A DNA stretch of 64,000 nucleotides, taken from assembly GCF_001439735.1 (NCBI RefSeq), contig NZ_JYLN01000003.1, forward strand, positions 496,001 through 560,000, given 5' to 3'. Made by a program: the position numbers and the translations under genes. Positions 10,316 to 18,993 of this stretch are shown in pieces. The notes under the pieces were generated by a model. It made no database searches and was not told the origin of the DNA. It was given only the letters and a program-made list of their open reading frames with translations. Each line of letters begins with the position of its first letter. Within the stretch, counting starts at the first letter, position 1. The DNA comes from Pseudomonas paralactis (GTDB lineage: Bacteria > Pseudomonadota > Gammaproteobacteria > Pseudomonadales > Pseudomonadaceae).

Positions 10316-10335
10316 TTTAGAGTCATTGCTCTAAA
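10316..10335. promoter_or_regulatory. Likely TetR operator
   Basis: The perfect inverted repeat TTTAGAG-TCATTG-CTCTAAA has 7-base arms and a 6-base centre. It sits in the 146-base divergent gap between the aldehyde dehydrogenase operon and the tetR gene, 37 bases from the operon start. Size and position are typical of a TetR-family operator that also controls its own gene. Confidence 0.6.
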
Positions 10336-10425
10336 TTGTCAAATAACATTGCAGTAACATCCGGATTTAACCTGGCCGGGATAGGCCGTAAGATGCCCCA
10401 TCCCGTGTTTGGAAGCTGATCCCCT

Positions 10426-11097
10426 ATGGCACCACGAGTAAAGACCAGCGAGCGCATTGTGCAAACCAGCCTGGAGCTTTTTAACCAGCAGGGCGAGCGC
10501 AGTGTCAGCACCAACCATATCGCCGCCCATATGGAAATTTCCCCGGGCAACCTGTACTACCACTTCCCCAACAAGCAGGCGATCATCGCCGTGCTGTTTC
10601 GCGAATACGAAGCCCTGGTAGACAGTTTTTTGCGCCCGCCCCAAGGGCGCACGATGGTGGTGGAGGACAAGCGCTTTTATCTGCAGGCCGTACTGGCGGG
10701 CATGTGGCGTTATCGTTTTCTGCACCGCGACCTTGAACATTTGCTCGAAAGCGACCCGGAACTGGCCACTGGCTATCGGCGGTTTTCCCAGCGTTGCCTG
10801 ATCCAGGGCGGCGCCATTTACCAGGGGTTTGTCGATGCCGGCATTCTGAATATGGACCCGGTGCAAACCGAAGCCCTGACCCTCAATGCCTGGATCATCC
10901 TTACCTCCTGGGTGCGGTTCCTGTGCACCACCAACGAAAAGTCCACCCACCTGAGCGCTGAGGCGATCAAGCGCGGGGTGTACCAGGTGCTGGTATTGGA
11001 GGCAGGGTTTGTCACGCCGCAGGCCAAAGAGGCGGTGGACGCCTTGTTCAAAGAGTTTTACGTGCCGTTGAATCAGGCACTGGAAGAAGTGAAGTAA
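10426..11097 (+). CDS. TetR family transcriptional regulator
   Basis: The 223-residue protein has an N-terminal TetR helix-turn-helix. The recognition region is STNHIAAHMEISPGNLYYHFPNKQAI, about residues 26-51. The C-terminal half is a larger ligand-binding domain of the TetR_C type found near fatty-acid or aldehyde metabolism genes. It is divergent from the ALDH-lipoprotein-GMC operon and is probably its repressor, with the 10316-10335 palindrome as operator. The inducer is unknown. The rhodanese gene follows on the same strand after 33 bases. Confidence 0.85.
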   Translation: MAPRVKTSERIVQTSLELFNQQGERSVSTNHIAAHMEISPGNLYYHFPNKQAIIAVLFREYEALVDSFLRPPQGRTMVVEDKRFYLQAVLAGMWRYRFLHRDLEHLLESDPELATGYRRFSQRCLIQGGAIYQGFVDAGILNMDPVQTEALTLNAWIILTSWVRFLCTTNEKSTHLSAEAIKRGVYQVLVLEAGFVTPQAKEAVDALFKEFYVPLNQALEEVK

Positions 11098-11130
11098 GAC
11101 CTTTCCCCTTTGTATTCACAGGAGTCAGTC

Positions 11131-11985
11131 ATGCCGCTTGCCCAACTGATCAGCCCCCAGCAATTGGCCGAGCGCCAGAAGTCGGTAGGGCTGGTGATCC
11201 TGGATTGCCGCTTTGCCCTGGAAGACCCGGACTACGGCCTGTGCAGCTACGCCGAAGGGCATATCGAGGGCGCGCAATACGCCGATCTGGAGCGCCATCT
11301 GAGCGGCCCCGTGACCAAGGGCGTAACCGGCCGCCATCCTTTGCCTGCGGCGGACACCTTCGCCCAACAACTGCGAACCTGGGGCATCAGCGCCAACACC
11401 GATGTGGTGCTGTATGACGACGGCCCCGGAGCCTACGCCGCCCGCGCCTGGTGGTTGCTGGCCTGGCTGGGTAAGCGTGATGGCGTGTTTATTCTGGATG
11501 GTGGCCTCAAGGCCTGGCACAGCGCCGGTTTCCCCTTGAGCCTGGATGCTCCAGTGATTGAGCCGGGCACCTTCAGCGGTACGCCGGATAATCGGCTGGT
11601 GCTGGATGCCGAGCACTTGCAAAAACGCCTGGGCCAGCCCGGTCTGACCTTGATCGACGCTCGCGCGCAGCCGCGTTTTCGTGGCGAAGTAGAGCCCATC
11701 GACCCGATTGCCGGGCATATCCCTGGCGCGCAATGCGCGGCGTTCAGTGAAAACCTGGGCAGTGATGGGCGTTTCTTACCGGCTGATCAGCTCAAGCAAC
11801 GCTTTGCCGCGCAATTGCAAGGGCGCCCGCCGCAGGAGTTGGTGGCGTATTGCGGGTCTGGGGTGACGGCCTGCCATAACCTGTTTGCGTTGAGCCTGGC
11901 GGGGTACCCGTTGGGTAAGTTGTATGCGGGGTCGTGGAGTGAGTGGATTACGGATCCGGCGCGGGAAATTGCGAAGGGCGACTAA
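11131..11985 (+). CDS. sseA: 3-mercaptopyruvate/thiosulfate sulfurtransferase, two rhodanese domains
   Basis: The 284-residue enzyme carries two rhodanese domains, about residues 1-125 and 155-280. Only the second holds the active-site cysteine, in AYCGSGVTACHN. The loop CGSGVTA is the form typical of 3-mercaptopyruvate sulfurtransferases, while thiosulfate enzymes more often have CRxGxT. The enzyme moves sulfane sulfur to acceptors such as cyanide or thioredoxin. The ATG at 11131 has ACAGGAG about seven bases upstream and is preferred to a TTG at 11110. The gene symbol rests on the motif and overall layout. Confidence 0.85.
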   Translation: MPLAQLISPQQLAERQKSVGLVILDCRFALEDPDYGLCSYAEGHIEGAQYADLERHLSGPVTKGVTGRHPLPAADTFAQQLRTWGISANTDVVLYDDGPGAYAARAWWLLAWLGKRDGVFILDGGLKAWHSAGFPLSLDAPVIEPGTFSGTPDNRLVLDAEHLQKRLGQPGLTLIDARAQPRFRGEVEPIDPIAGHIPGAQCAAFSENLGSDGRFLPADQLKQRFAAQLQGRPPQELVAYCGSGVTACHNLFALSLAGYPLGKLYAGSWSEWITDPAREIAKGD

Positions 11986-12010
11986 ACGATAGGTGTGAGC
12001 ACTTCATGAA

Positions 12011-12103
12011 AGTGTGGGAGCTGGCTTGCCTGCGATAGCGGAGTGTCAGCCACCTCAACATTGGCTGGCCCACCGCTATCGCAGGCAAGCCAGCTCCCAC
12101 ACT
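12011..12103. repeat. REPIN, GTGGGAGCTGGC family
   Basis: Outer arms AGTGTGGGAG and CTCCCACACT. Its right edge overlaps the stop codon of the convergent YheT-type hydrolase gene by two bases. Confidence 0.9.
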
Positions 12104-13100
12104 ATTGACCGTATTGGGTCTGGAGCCACTGCGGGATCCGGCGCTCCAGGTAGTAACCAGGGCGCTTCAGCGAACCCTCCACAAACCCCACATGCCCGCC
12201 CTTGGCCAGCAACTCGAACTCGGTGCAGGCCGACAGCTCACTGGCGTCAGGCAAGCTGTGCGCAAACACAAACGGATCATCAGCCGCCTGGATGATCAGT
12301 GTTGGCGTACGGATATCGCCCAGGTAATAGCGACTGGAGGCGCGGCGATAGTAATCCTCGGCACTCAAGAAACCGTGCAGCGGCGCGGTTACCCGCCCGT
12401 CGAAGTCCCAGAACGTGCGCATCTTTTCCAGAGAGCCAAGGGCCTCCAGGGTTTTGAGCCCATCCTCACGACCGTCCTGCAGGAATTGGCGTTGCTTGAC
12501 GCGGATATACGCCAGCATCTCGCGCATGAAGTGCTTCTGATACACCCGCGAGAACCCCAGCCCAATGCGATCCGCGCATTGATCCAGGCGAAACGGCACC
12601 GACACCGCCGCTGCGCCTTGCAGCCCCGAAGCCTCGCCGGTTTCCCCCAAGTGTTTGAGCAATACATTGCCACCCAGGGAATAACCCACCGCATACAAAG
12701 GTGCCAATGGTCGCTTGGCGCGCAGATGAGCAATCGCCGCCGCCAGATCTTCACTGGCACCGGAGTGATAACTGCGAGCCAGCAGGTTGGGTTCGCCGGA
12801 GCAACCACGCCAGTTCAACGCAGCACTGGCCCAGCCTTGGGCCGCGAGGACTTTTTGCAGGCCGGCCACATAGGGCGAATTGGACGAGCCGGTCAGCCCA
12901 TGCAACACCAGCACCAAAGGCGCTTGCACGTCATGGGGCCCATGCCAGTCGAGGTCGAGAAAATCGCCGTCGTCCAGCCACAGGCGCTCGCGTTGGCGTT
13001 CGATGTGGGTCGTCGGACGCCACAGCGGCCCCCACAGTGTCTGCAAGTGGGGGTTGCCGAGGCCGAAGGCGGGTTTGAAGCGGTCTGTCGATGGAATCAT
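12102..13100 (-). CDS. YheT family alpha/beta hydrolase
   Basis: The 332-residue alpha/beta-fold hydrolase is of the YheT/ABHD1-3 group. The oxyanion region is VLHGLTGSS, the nucleophile elbow is GYSLGGN (about residue 143), the acid is in AADDPF and the histidine is in KGGHVGF. Relatives act as esterases on lipids or small esters; the role of this protein is not known. It is convergent with the rhodanese gene and separated from rsmD by a REPIN. Its stop codon touches a REPIN edge. Confidence 0.87.
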   Translation of the reverse strand: MIPSTDRFKPAFGLGNPHLQTLWGPLWRPTTHIERQRERLWLDDGDFLDLDWHGPHDVQAPLVLVLHGLTGSSNSPYVAGLQKVLAAQGWASAALNWRGCSGEPNLLARSYHSGASEDLAAAIAHLRAKRPLAPLYAVGYSLGGNVLLKHLGETGEASGLQGAAAVSVPFRLDQCADRIGLGFSRVYQKHFMREMLAYIRVKQRQFLQDGREDGLKTLEALGSLEKMRTFWDFDGRVTAPLHGFLSAEDYYRRASSRYYLGDIRTPTLIIQAADDPFVFAHSLPDASELSACTEFELLAKGGHVGFVEGSLKRPGYYLERRIPQWLQTQYGQ

Positions 13101-13116
13101 GAATTTCCCGCTGCCA

Positions 13117-13217
13117 TGTAGGAGCGAGCTTGCTCGCGAAAAACGTTAACGATAACGCAGCGCTATCAGACAGCCCGTGTCGCCTGTTCGACCTTCGCGT
13201 GCAAGCGTGCTCCTACA
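13117..13217. repeat. REPIN, GTAGGAGCGAGC family, one arm mutated
   Basis: The left arm is standard. The right arm reads TTCGCGTGCAAGCGTGCTCC, with paired changes (GTGC...GCGTGC) that partly keep the small hairpin. The TAG stop codon of rsmD (13213-13215) lies inside the right arm. Confidence 0.85.
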
Positions 13218-13818
13218 GGGAGCGATGCCACAGCGCGTAATACACCCGCCCGGACTTCTGCTCCCGGTGCAGGCGCCAGCTGCCCGGCAGGCCGAGCGTG
13301 GACGGCGCGGTCTCGCTTTCAGTGTAGATCCAGGCATCGGGCGCCAGCCATTGGCGTTCTTCGAGCAAGGCACACACAGTCGGCAACAGGTTCTGGTTGA
13401 ACGGCGGGTCGAGGAACACTACGTCGTATTCAGTCGCCGCCTGGGTTTCCAGGTAGCGCAGCGCGTCGGCCGTCTGCACCTGGCCGGTGGTGCAACGCAA
13501 CGTGCCCAGGTGCTCCTTGAGGCTGGACACCGCCACATTGCTGGCGTCCAGCGCCTGGCCCTGGGCCGCGCCACGGGACAGCGCCTCCAGGAACAGCGCG
13601 CCGCTGCCCGCAAACGGGTCCAGCACCTTGGCTCCGCCGATGTAAGGCGCAAGCCAGTTGAACAGGGTTTCACGCACGCGATCGGGCGTCGGGCGCAGGC
13701 CCACGACGTCGGGGAAGCTCAGCTTGCGGCTGCCCCATTCACCGCCAATGATGCGCAGTTGGCCCACACCGTTATGCACGTTGTGGACAGGTTTTTTCGG
13801 GCGAGATGAACTGGCCAT
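13213..13818 (-). CDS. rsmD: 16S rRNA (guanine-966-N2) methyltransferase RsmD
   Basis: This 201-residue SAM-dependent enzyme makes m2G966 in the 30S head. The N-terminal signature is RIIGGEWGSRKL and LRPTPDRVRETLFNWL. Motif I is VLDPFAGSGAL (about residue 90) and the N6/N2 methyltransferase motif is DPPF (about residue 137). The end of the coding region lies inside a REPIN, which supplies the stop codon. The start codon touches the stop of the M16 protease gene that lies downstream on the same strand, so the two are probably cotranscribed. Confidence 0.95.
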   Translation of the reverse strand: MASSSRPKKPVHNVHNGVGQLRIIGGEWGSRKLSFPDVVGLRPTPDRVRETLFNWLAPYIGGAKVLDPFAGSGALFLEALSRGAAQGQALDASNVAVSSLKEHLGTLRCTTGQVQTADALRYLETQAATEYDVVFLDPPFNQNLLPTVCALLEERQWLAPDAWIYTESETAPSTLGLPGSWRLHREQKSGRVYYALWHRSL

Positions 13819-15302
13819 TAATGCTCCGGAACCCCGAGCGGCTGCTCGGCAGGTTTATCAGTGGGGGGCGGTAGTGGCTTTTGCGCAATCGTCGGGCCGG
13901 CGGTCACGATGACCATCTTGTCGGCGCTCAAGTGTTTGTTCATTGCAGCCTTGACCTGCTCTACGGTCAGGGCCTGGGATTGTTTCATGAAATCTTCCAG
14001 ATAGCTCAGCGGCAGGTTGTAAAAACCCATGGCGCCCAGCTGCCCGACGATATCGGCGTTGCTGGCGGTGGACAGCGGGAAGCTGCCGGCCAGTTCGCGC
14101 TTGGCGTCGTCCAGTTCTTTTTGTGTTGGGCCGTTCTTGAGGTAATCAGCCAGTACATCCTCAACCAGGCGCAGGGTGCCGCCGCTCATTTCGGCGCGGG
14201 TCTGCAGGTTGATCATGAACGGGCCGCGCACCTGCATCGGCGAGAAGCCGGAGTACACGCCGTAGGTCAGGCCGCGTTTTTCACGCACCTCGCTCATCAA
14301 GCGGGTGCCGAAGCCTCCGCCGCCAAGGATCTGGTTGCCCAGGGACAGTGCTGCGTAGTCCGGGTCGGCGCGGTCGATGCCCAATTGCGCAAACAGCAGG
14401 TGGGTTTGCTTGGACGGAAACTCGATACGGCTCAGGCCGGCTTTTGGCTCGGTCGGTTGAGCGATCTTGGCCATGGCCGGGCCTTTGGGCAGCGATGCCG
14501 ACACTTTGGCCGTCATGGCCTCGGCTTCTGCACGGGTCAGGTCGCCGACGACCGCAATCACCGCATTGCCCGCCGCATAAGCTTTGGCATGGAACGCCTG
14601 CAGTTGTGCCAGGGTAATCTTCGGCACGCTTTCTGGGGTGCCTTCGCTCGGATGCGCGTAAGGATGGTCGCCGTACAGACGCTTGAACAGCTCGATGCTC
14701 GCCAGTTTGCCGGGGTTTTGTTTCTGGTACTCGAAACCGGCCAGGATCTGGTTTTTGATGCGCGCCAGGGAATCCGCCGGGAACGTCGGCTGGCCAATCA
14801 CCTGGTCGAACAGGGCCAGGGCGGCGGTACGCTTATCGTTGTCGCTCAGGCTGCGCAGGGTGACCAGCGCCATGTCGCGGTAGGCACCATTGCCGAAGTC
14901 GGCGCCCAGGCCCTCAAAGCCACTGGCGATCTGGCTGACATCCTTGCCCGGCACGCCTTCGTTGAGCATGGCGTTGGTCATCAGTGCCAGGCCTGGCGTG
15001 TCGCCATCCTGGCTGCTGCCGGCGGCGAACAGGATGCGCATGTCGAACATCGGCAGTTCATGGGCTTCGACAAACAGCACCTTGGCGCCTTCGGCGGTGG
15101 TCCAGGTCTGCACATCGAGCTTGCGGTTGGTCGGCGCCTTGCCGTCCAGTTCCGTCAGCGATTGCAGGGTGCTGGCCGATTGGGCCTTTTCCAGGGCCGG
15201 GCTGGCAACCGACTCGCTCGGGCGCAGGAAATACACGGCGCAGGCTGCCATCAGGGTGACTGCGATCAGGCCGGGCAGGATCATGCTTTTACGATTACTC
15301 AT
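13818..15302 (-). CDS. M16 family peptidase-like subunit without the HxxEH zinc motif
   Basis: The 494-residue protein has an N-terminal membrane or signal segment (LPGLIAVTLMAACAVYFL) and two M16 peptidase domains. The region that should carry HxxEH reads LMTNAMLNEGVPGKD, so the zinc site is lost. A C-terminal proline-rich tail follows. It is the second gene of a pair, with its ATG overlapping the stop of the HxxEH-positive gene by 8 bases. By analogy to two-component M16 enzymes, the pair probably forms a heterodimer in the periplasm with one active site. The ATG at 15302 is chosen over an in-frame start 24 bases upstream. Confidence 0.88.
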   Translation of the reverse strand: MSNRKSMILPGLIAVTLMAACAVYFLRPSESVASPALEKAQSASTLQSLTELDGKAPTNRKLDVQTWTTAEGAKVLFVEAHELPMFDMRILFAAGSSQDGDTPGLALMTNAMLNEGVPGKDVSQIASGFEGLGADFGNGAYRDMALVTLRSLSDNDKRTAALALFDQVIGQPTFPADSLARIKNQILAGFEYQKQNPGKLASIELFKRLYGDHPYAHPSEGTPESVPKITLAQLQAFHAKAYAAGNAVIAVVGDLTRAEAEAMTAKVSASLPKGPAMAKIAQPTEPKAGLSRIEFPSKQTHLLFAQLGIDRADPDYAALSLGNQILGGGGFGTRLMSEVREKRGLTYGVYSGFSPMQVRGPFMINLQTRAEMSGGTLRLVEDVLADYLKNGPTQKELDDAKRELAGSFPLSTASNADIVGQLGAMGFYNLPLSYLEDFMKQSQALTVEQVKAAMNKHLSADKMVIVTAGPTIAQKPLPPPTDKPAEQPLGVPEH

Positions 15303-16650
15303 GAGCGGTCTCCTCAGGCAAAACATGGGCGACGCTCAGACGTTCGCGGGTGAAGTAGGTGCGCGCGGCTTTCTGGATATCTTCCGGCGTCACGCTTTGC
15401 AGGTCGGCCAGTTCGGTGTCCATCAGTTTCCAGGACAGGCCGACGGTTTCCAGGGAGCCGATGGCCGTGGCCTGGCTGGTGATGGAATCGCGCTGGTACA
15501 CCAGGCCGGCAATGACCTGGGCACGGATGCGCTCCAATTCTTCGGCAGTGGGTGGTTTGGCCTTCAGCTCATCAAGCAGGCGCCACAGGCCGGCTTCGGC
15601 TTGGGCGATGGTTTTTTGCTTCTGCTGATTGGGTGTGGCCGAGAGCATGAACAGCGTATCGCCACGGGTATAAGCGTCATAGTTGGTGGACGCGGCGGAT
15701 ACCAGCTCCTCGCCACGCTCCAGCTGCTCGGAGATACGTGCACTATAGCCGCCGTCCAGCAGGGCCGAGATCAAGCGCAGGGCTTGCACCGAGCGCTTGT
15801 CTTCGGCAGTGGCCAGGCCGGGTACGTTGAAGCCCAGGAACACGCTCGGCAGTTGGGTCTGCACCCGCAGGGTCAGCAGGCGCTCGCCGGGTTCGGCCAG
15901 CTCCAGTGGGATCTTCGCCGGTGGCACATCACGCTTGGGGATCGGGCCGAAGTAACGCTGGGCCAGGCTTTTCACCTCGTCCGGGGTCACATCGCCGACC
16001 ACCACCAGAGTGGCGTTGTTCGGCACATACCAGGATTGGTACCAGTGGCGCAGTTCCTCGACCTTCATGCGCTCAAGGTCAGCCATCCAGCCGATGGTCG
16101 GCGTGTGGTAGCCGCTGGCGGGGAAGGCCATGGCCTTGAAGCGCTCGTAGGCCTTGGACATGGGGTTGTCGTCGGTGCGCAGGCGGCGTTCTTCCTTGAT
16201 TACCTCGATCTCGCGGCTGAACTCGTCGGCCGGCAGGCGCAGGCTGGCCATGCGGTCGGCTTCCAGCTCAAAGGCCACGCCCAGGCGGTCGCGGGCCAGT
16301 ACCTGGTAATACGCGGTGTAGTCATCGCTGGTGAACGCGTTTTCTTCGGCGCCCAGGTCACGCAGGATGAGCGAGGCTTCGCCGGGGCCGACCTTGGCGC
16401 TGCCTTTGAACATCATGTGTTCAAGGGCGTGGGACAAACCGGTCTGGCCCGGGGTTTCGTAGCTTGAACCCACCTTGTACCAGACCTGGGAAACCACCAC
16501 TGGCGCGCGATGATCTTCGCGCACGACGACCTTCAGGCCGTTGTCCAGGGTGAACTCGTGAGTGGGTTGGGGATCGGCAGCCAAGGCTGAAAGAGGCAGA
16601 CAAACTGTGCTGAACAGCAGGCCTGCGGCGCGGCGGGCTAGAGCATTCAT
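15295..16650 (-). CDS. M16 family zinc metalloprotease, active subunit
   Basis: The 451-residue protein has a Sec signal peptide ending ALAA near residue 25. The inverted zinc motif HxxEH is present as HALEHMMF near residue 80, with the distal glutamate in the region after it. M16 enzymes cleave peptides or signal sequences; the substrate here is unknown. It is divergent from ftsY with about 230 bases between the start codons, and is followed directly by its inactive partner. Confidence 0.9.
   Translation of the reverse strand: MNALARRAAGLLFSTVCLPLSALAADPQPTHEFTLDNGLKVVVREDHRAPVVVSQVWYKVGSSYETPGQTGLSHALEHMMFKGSAKVGPGEASLILRDLGAEENAFTSDDYTAYYQVLARDRLGVAFELEADRMASLRLPADEFSREIEVIKEERRLRTDDNPMSKAYERFKAMAFPASGYHTPTIGWMADLERMKVEELRHWYQSWYVPNNATLVVVGDVTPDEVKSLAQRYFGPIPKRDVPPAKIPLELAEPGERLLTLRVQTQLPSVFLGFNVPGLATAEDKRSVQALRLISALLDGGYSARISEQLERGEELVSAASTNYDAYTRGDTLFMLSATPNQQKQKTIAQAEAGLWRLLDELKAKPPTAEELERIRAQVIAGLVYQRDSITSQATAIGSLETVGLSWKLMDTELADLQSVTPEDIQKAARTYFTRERLSVAHVLPEETAHE
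15300..15304. other. Start/stop overlap of the M16 pair
   Basis: The second M16 gene starts with ATG at 15302 on the minus strand, inside the last codons of the first, whose stop ends at 15295. The overlap favours translational coupling and a fixed subunit ratio. Confidence 0.6.
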
Positions 16651-16882
16651 TCGTTTTTAAACCTGTTGGGCTGCCCGCTTGGTCTTAGCGTCGGCGGGCG
16701 AGGAGGTGCTAGGATACTGGTCCGACTTAAGGACGGCCACTGCGGCTGTCTTGTTGAGGCTCTATTTAGGCCTTACAAAATGTTGCGCATGAACGAGCTG
16801 GCTAAAAAACAGTCTGTTACGCATCGAATTTTATTTACCGAAGCGCCCCCTGGCGCGTCGCTACCTTGAGATAGCCGTCTCC

Positions 16883-18325
16883 ATGTTTGGTTCCAACGAC
16901 GACAAGAAGACCCCAGCTGCGGCTGGCGAGAAGAAAGGCCTGTTCGGATGGCTGCGCAAAAAGCCGCAGGAAACCGTCGTCGAACAGCCGCAGGTTCAAG
17001 CTGAACCTATCCCTGAACCTGTAGTAGAAGCCGAGCCGGTTGCCGAGACCCCGGCGCCGGTGGTGTTGCCCATCGCGGAGCCGGTATTGCAGCCGGTGGT
17101 CGAGGCAGAACCCGAGCCTGAGCCTGAGCCTGAGCCAGAGCCTGAGCCAGAGCCAGAGCCTGAGCACAAGCCCTGGCTGGAACTGCCGGTAGCCGAAGAG
17201 CCGGTGGCACTGGTTGAAGATGTACAGGCTGAACACGTGACGCCGCCCATTCCTGTGGCGCCACCGGTCGAGGTGGTTGTCCAGACGCCACCTGCGGTGC
17301 AAACCCCGGTTGAAGCACCTGCTGTCGTTGCCGCGCCTGCGGTCATCCAAGAGCCTGCCGTGCCCGCTGTACCTGTCGCGCCTGCCGAAACCAGTAAAAC
17401 CGGCTTCTTCGCCCGCCTCAAGCAGGGCCTGAGCAAGACCAGCGCCAGCATCGGCGAAGGCATGGCCAGCCTGTTTCTGGGCAAGAAGGTCATTGACGAC
17501 GAACTGCTGGAAGACATCGAAACCCGCTTGCTCACCGCCGATGTGGGTGTCGAAGCCACCGCGGTGATCATCCAGAGCCTGACCCAAAAGGTCGCGCGCA
17601 AGCAACTGACCGACGCCGATGCGTTGTACAAATCCTTGCAGGCCGAACTGGCTGCAATGCTCAAACCCGTGGAAGCGCCGCTGGTGATCACTCCGAACAA
17701 GCCGTTCGTGATCCTGGTGGTCGGCGTCAACGGCGCGGGCAAAACCACCACGATCGGCAAGCTGGCCAAGAAGCTGCAAGGCGAGGGCAAGAAAGTCATG
17801 CTCGCTGCCGGTGACACCTTCCGTGCCGCCGCCGTCGAGCAGTTGCAGGTATGGGGCGAGCGCAACAAGATCCCGGTGATCGCCCAGCACACCGGCGCCG
17901 ACTCGGCTTCGGTGATCTTCGATGCCGTGCAGGCCGCCAAGGCCCGTAACATCGACGTGCTGATCGCCGACACCGCCGGTCGCCTGCACACCAAAGACAA
18001 CCTGATGGAAGAGCTGAAGAAAGTCCGCCGTGTGATCAGCAAGCTCGACGCCGACGCGCCGCACGAAGTCTTGCTGGTGCTCGACGCCGGTACTGGCCAG
18101 AACGCCATCAGCCAGGCCAAGCAATTCAACCAGACGGTGCAGCTGACCGGCCTGGCATTGACTAAGCTCGACGGCACGGCCAAGGGCGGGGTGATTTTCG
18201 CCCTGGCCAAACAGTTCGGGTTGCCGATTCGTTATATCGGTGTCGGTGAAGGTATCGACGACCTGCGCACTTTTGAAGCCGAACCCTTTGTACAGGCACT
18301 GTTTGCCGAGCGGGAGCGTTCATGA
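16883..18325 (+). CDS. ftsY: Signal recognition particle receptor FtsY
   Basis: The 480-residue SRP receptor GTPase docks ribosome-nascent chain complexes at the inner membrane. The N-terminal third is an acidic, proline- and valine-rich A domain, with an uninterrupted Glu-Pro repeat at about residues 74-93. The NG domain follows. G1 is GVNGAGKTTTIGKLA, G3 is DTAGRLHT and G4 is TKLDG. The ATG is the first of the operon ftsY-ftsE-ftsX, and its stop overlaps the ftsE start by 4 bases. The EP tract is unusually regular and may vary in length between strains. Confidence 0.97.
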   Translation: MFGSNDDKKTPAAAGEKKGLFGWLRKKPQETVVEQPQVQAEPIPEPVVEAEPVAETPAPVVLPIAEPVLQPVVEAEPEPEPEPEPEPEPEPEPEHKPWLELPVAEEPVALVEDVQAEHVTPPIPVAPPVEVVVQTPPAVQTPVEAPAVVAAPAVIQEPAVPAVPVAPAETSKTGFFARLKQGLSKTSASIGEGMASLFLGKKVIDDELLEDIETRLLTADVGVEATAVIIQSLTQKVARKQLTDADALYKSLQAELAAMLKPVEAPLVITPNKPFVILVVGVNGAGKTTTIGKLAKKLQGEGKKVMLAAGDTFRAAAVEQLQVWGERNKIPVIAQHTGADSASVIFDAVQAAKARNIDVLIADTAGRLHTKDNLMEELKKVRRVISKLDADAPHEVLLVLDAGTGQNAISQAKQFNQTVQLTGLALTKLDGTAKGGVIFALAKQFGLPIRYIGVGEGIDDLRTFEAEPFVQALFAERERS

Positions 18326-18993
18326 TTCGATTCGAACAGGTCGGTAAACGCTATGCCAACGGGCATGTGGGCCTGCATGAGCTGAGCTTTCGCGTGCGTC
18401 GCGGCGAGTTTTTGTTTGTCACCGGCCACTCGGGCGCTGGCAAAAGCACGCTGTTGCGCCTGTTGCTGGCCATGGAACGCCCGACCACCGGCAAGTTGCT
18501 GCTGGCGGGCCAGGACCTGGCTACCATCAGCAATGCGCAAATTCCGTTTCTGCGCCGCCAGATCGGCGTAGTGTTCCAGAACCACCAGCTGCTGTTTGAT
18601 CGCACGGTGTTCAACAACATCGCGCTGCCGCTGCAGATTCTCGGGCTGTCCAAAGCCGAAATCGTCAAACGCGTGGATTCGGCGCTGGAGCGCGTGGCGT
18701 TGTCGGACAAGACCGATCTTTACCCGGGGGATCTGTCCACCGGTCAGCAACAGCGCGTCGGTATTGCCCGCGCCATCGTGCACCGCCCGGCCTTGCTGCT
18801 GGCGGACGAACCCACCGGTAACCTCGACCCGCGTCTGGCGGCCGAGATCATGGGGGTGTTCGAAGACATCAACCGCCTGGGTACCAGCGTATTGATCGCC
18901 AGCCACGACCTGGCCCTGATCGCCCGTATGCGCCATCGCATGTTGACCCTGCAGCGCGGCCGCCTGATCGGTGATGGGGAGGCTGGTGTATGA
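18322..18993 (+). CDS. ftsE: Cell division ATP-binding protein FtsE
   Basis: The 223-residue ABC ATPase works with FtsX at the divisome and controls periplasmic amidase activation through EnvC-type partners. Walker A is GHSGAGKST (about residue 35), the signature is LSTGQQQRVGIARA and Walker B is LLLADEPTGN. It overlaps ftsY and ftsX by 4 bases at each end, which points to translational coupling. Confidence 0.97.
   Translation: MIRFEQVGKRYANGHVGLHELSFRVRRGEFLFVTGHSGAGKSTLLRLLLAMERPTTGKLLLAGQDLATISNAQIPFLRRQIGVVFQNHQLLFDRTVFNNIALPLQILGLSKAEIVKRVDSALERVALSDKTDLYPGDLSTGQQQRVGIARAIVHRPALLLADEPTGNLDPRLAAEIMGVFEDINRLGTSVLIASHDLALIARMRHRMLTLQRGRLIGDGEAGV

Noticed and set aside
13881..15353. Long plus-strand frame opposite the M16 gene
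   Set aside because: Antisense shadow. The minus strand encodes a complete M16-type protein.
16996..18210. Minus-strand frame with GSGSGS repeats opposite ftsY
   Set aside because: The repeat is only the antisense reading of the Glu-Pro coding hexamers.
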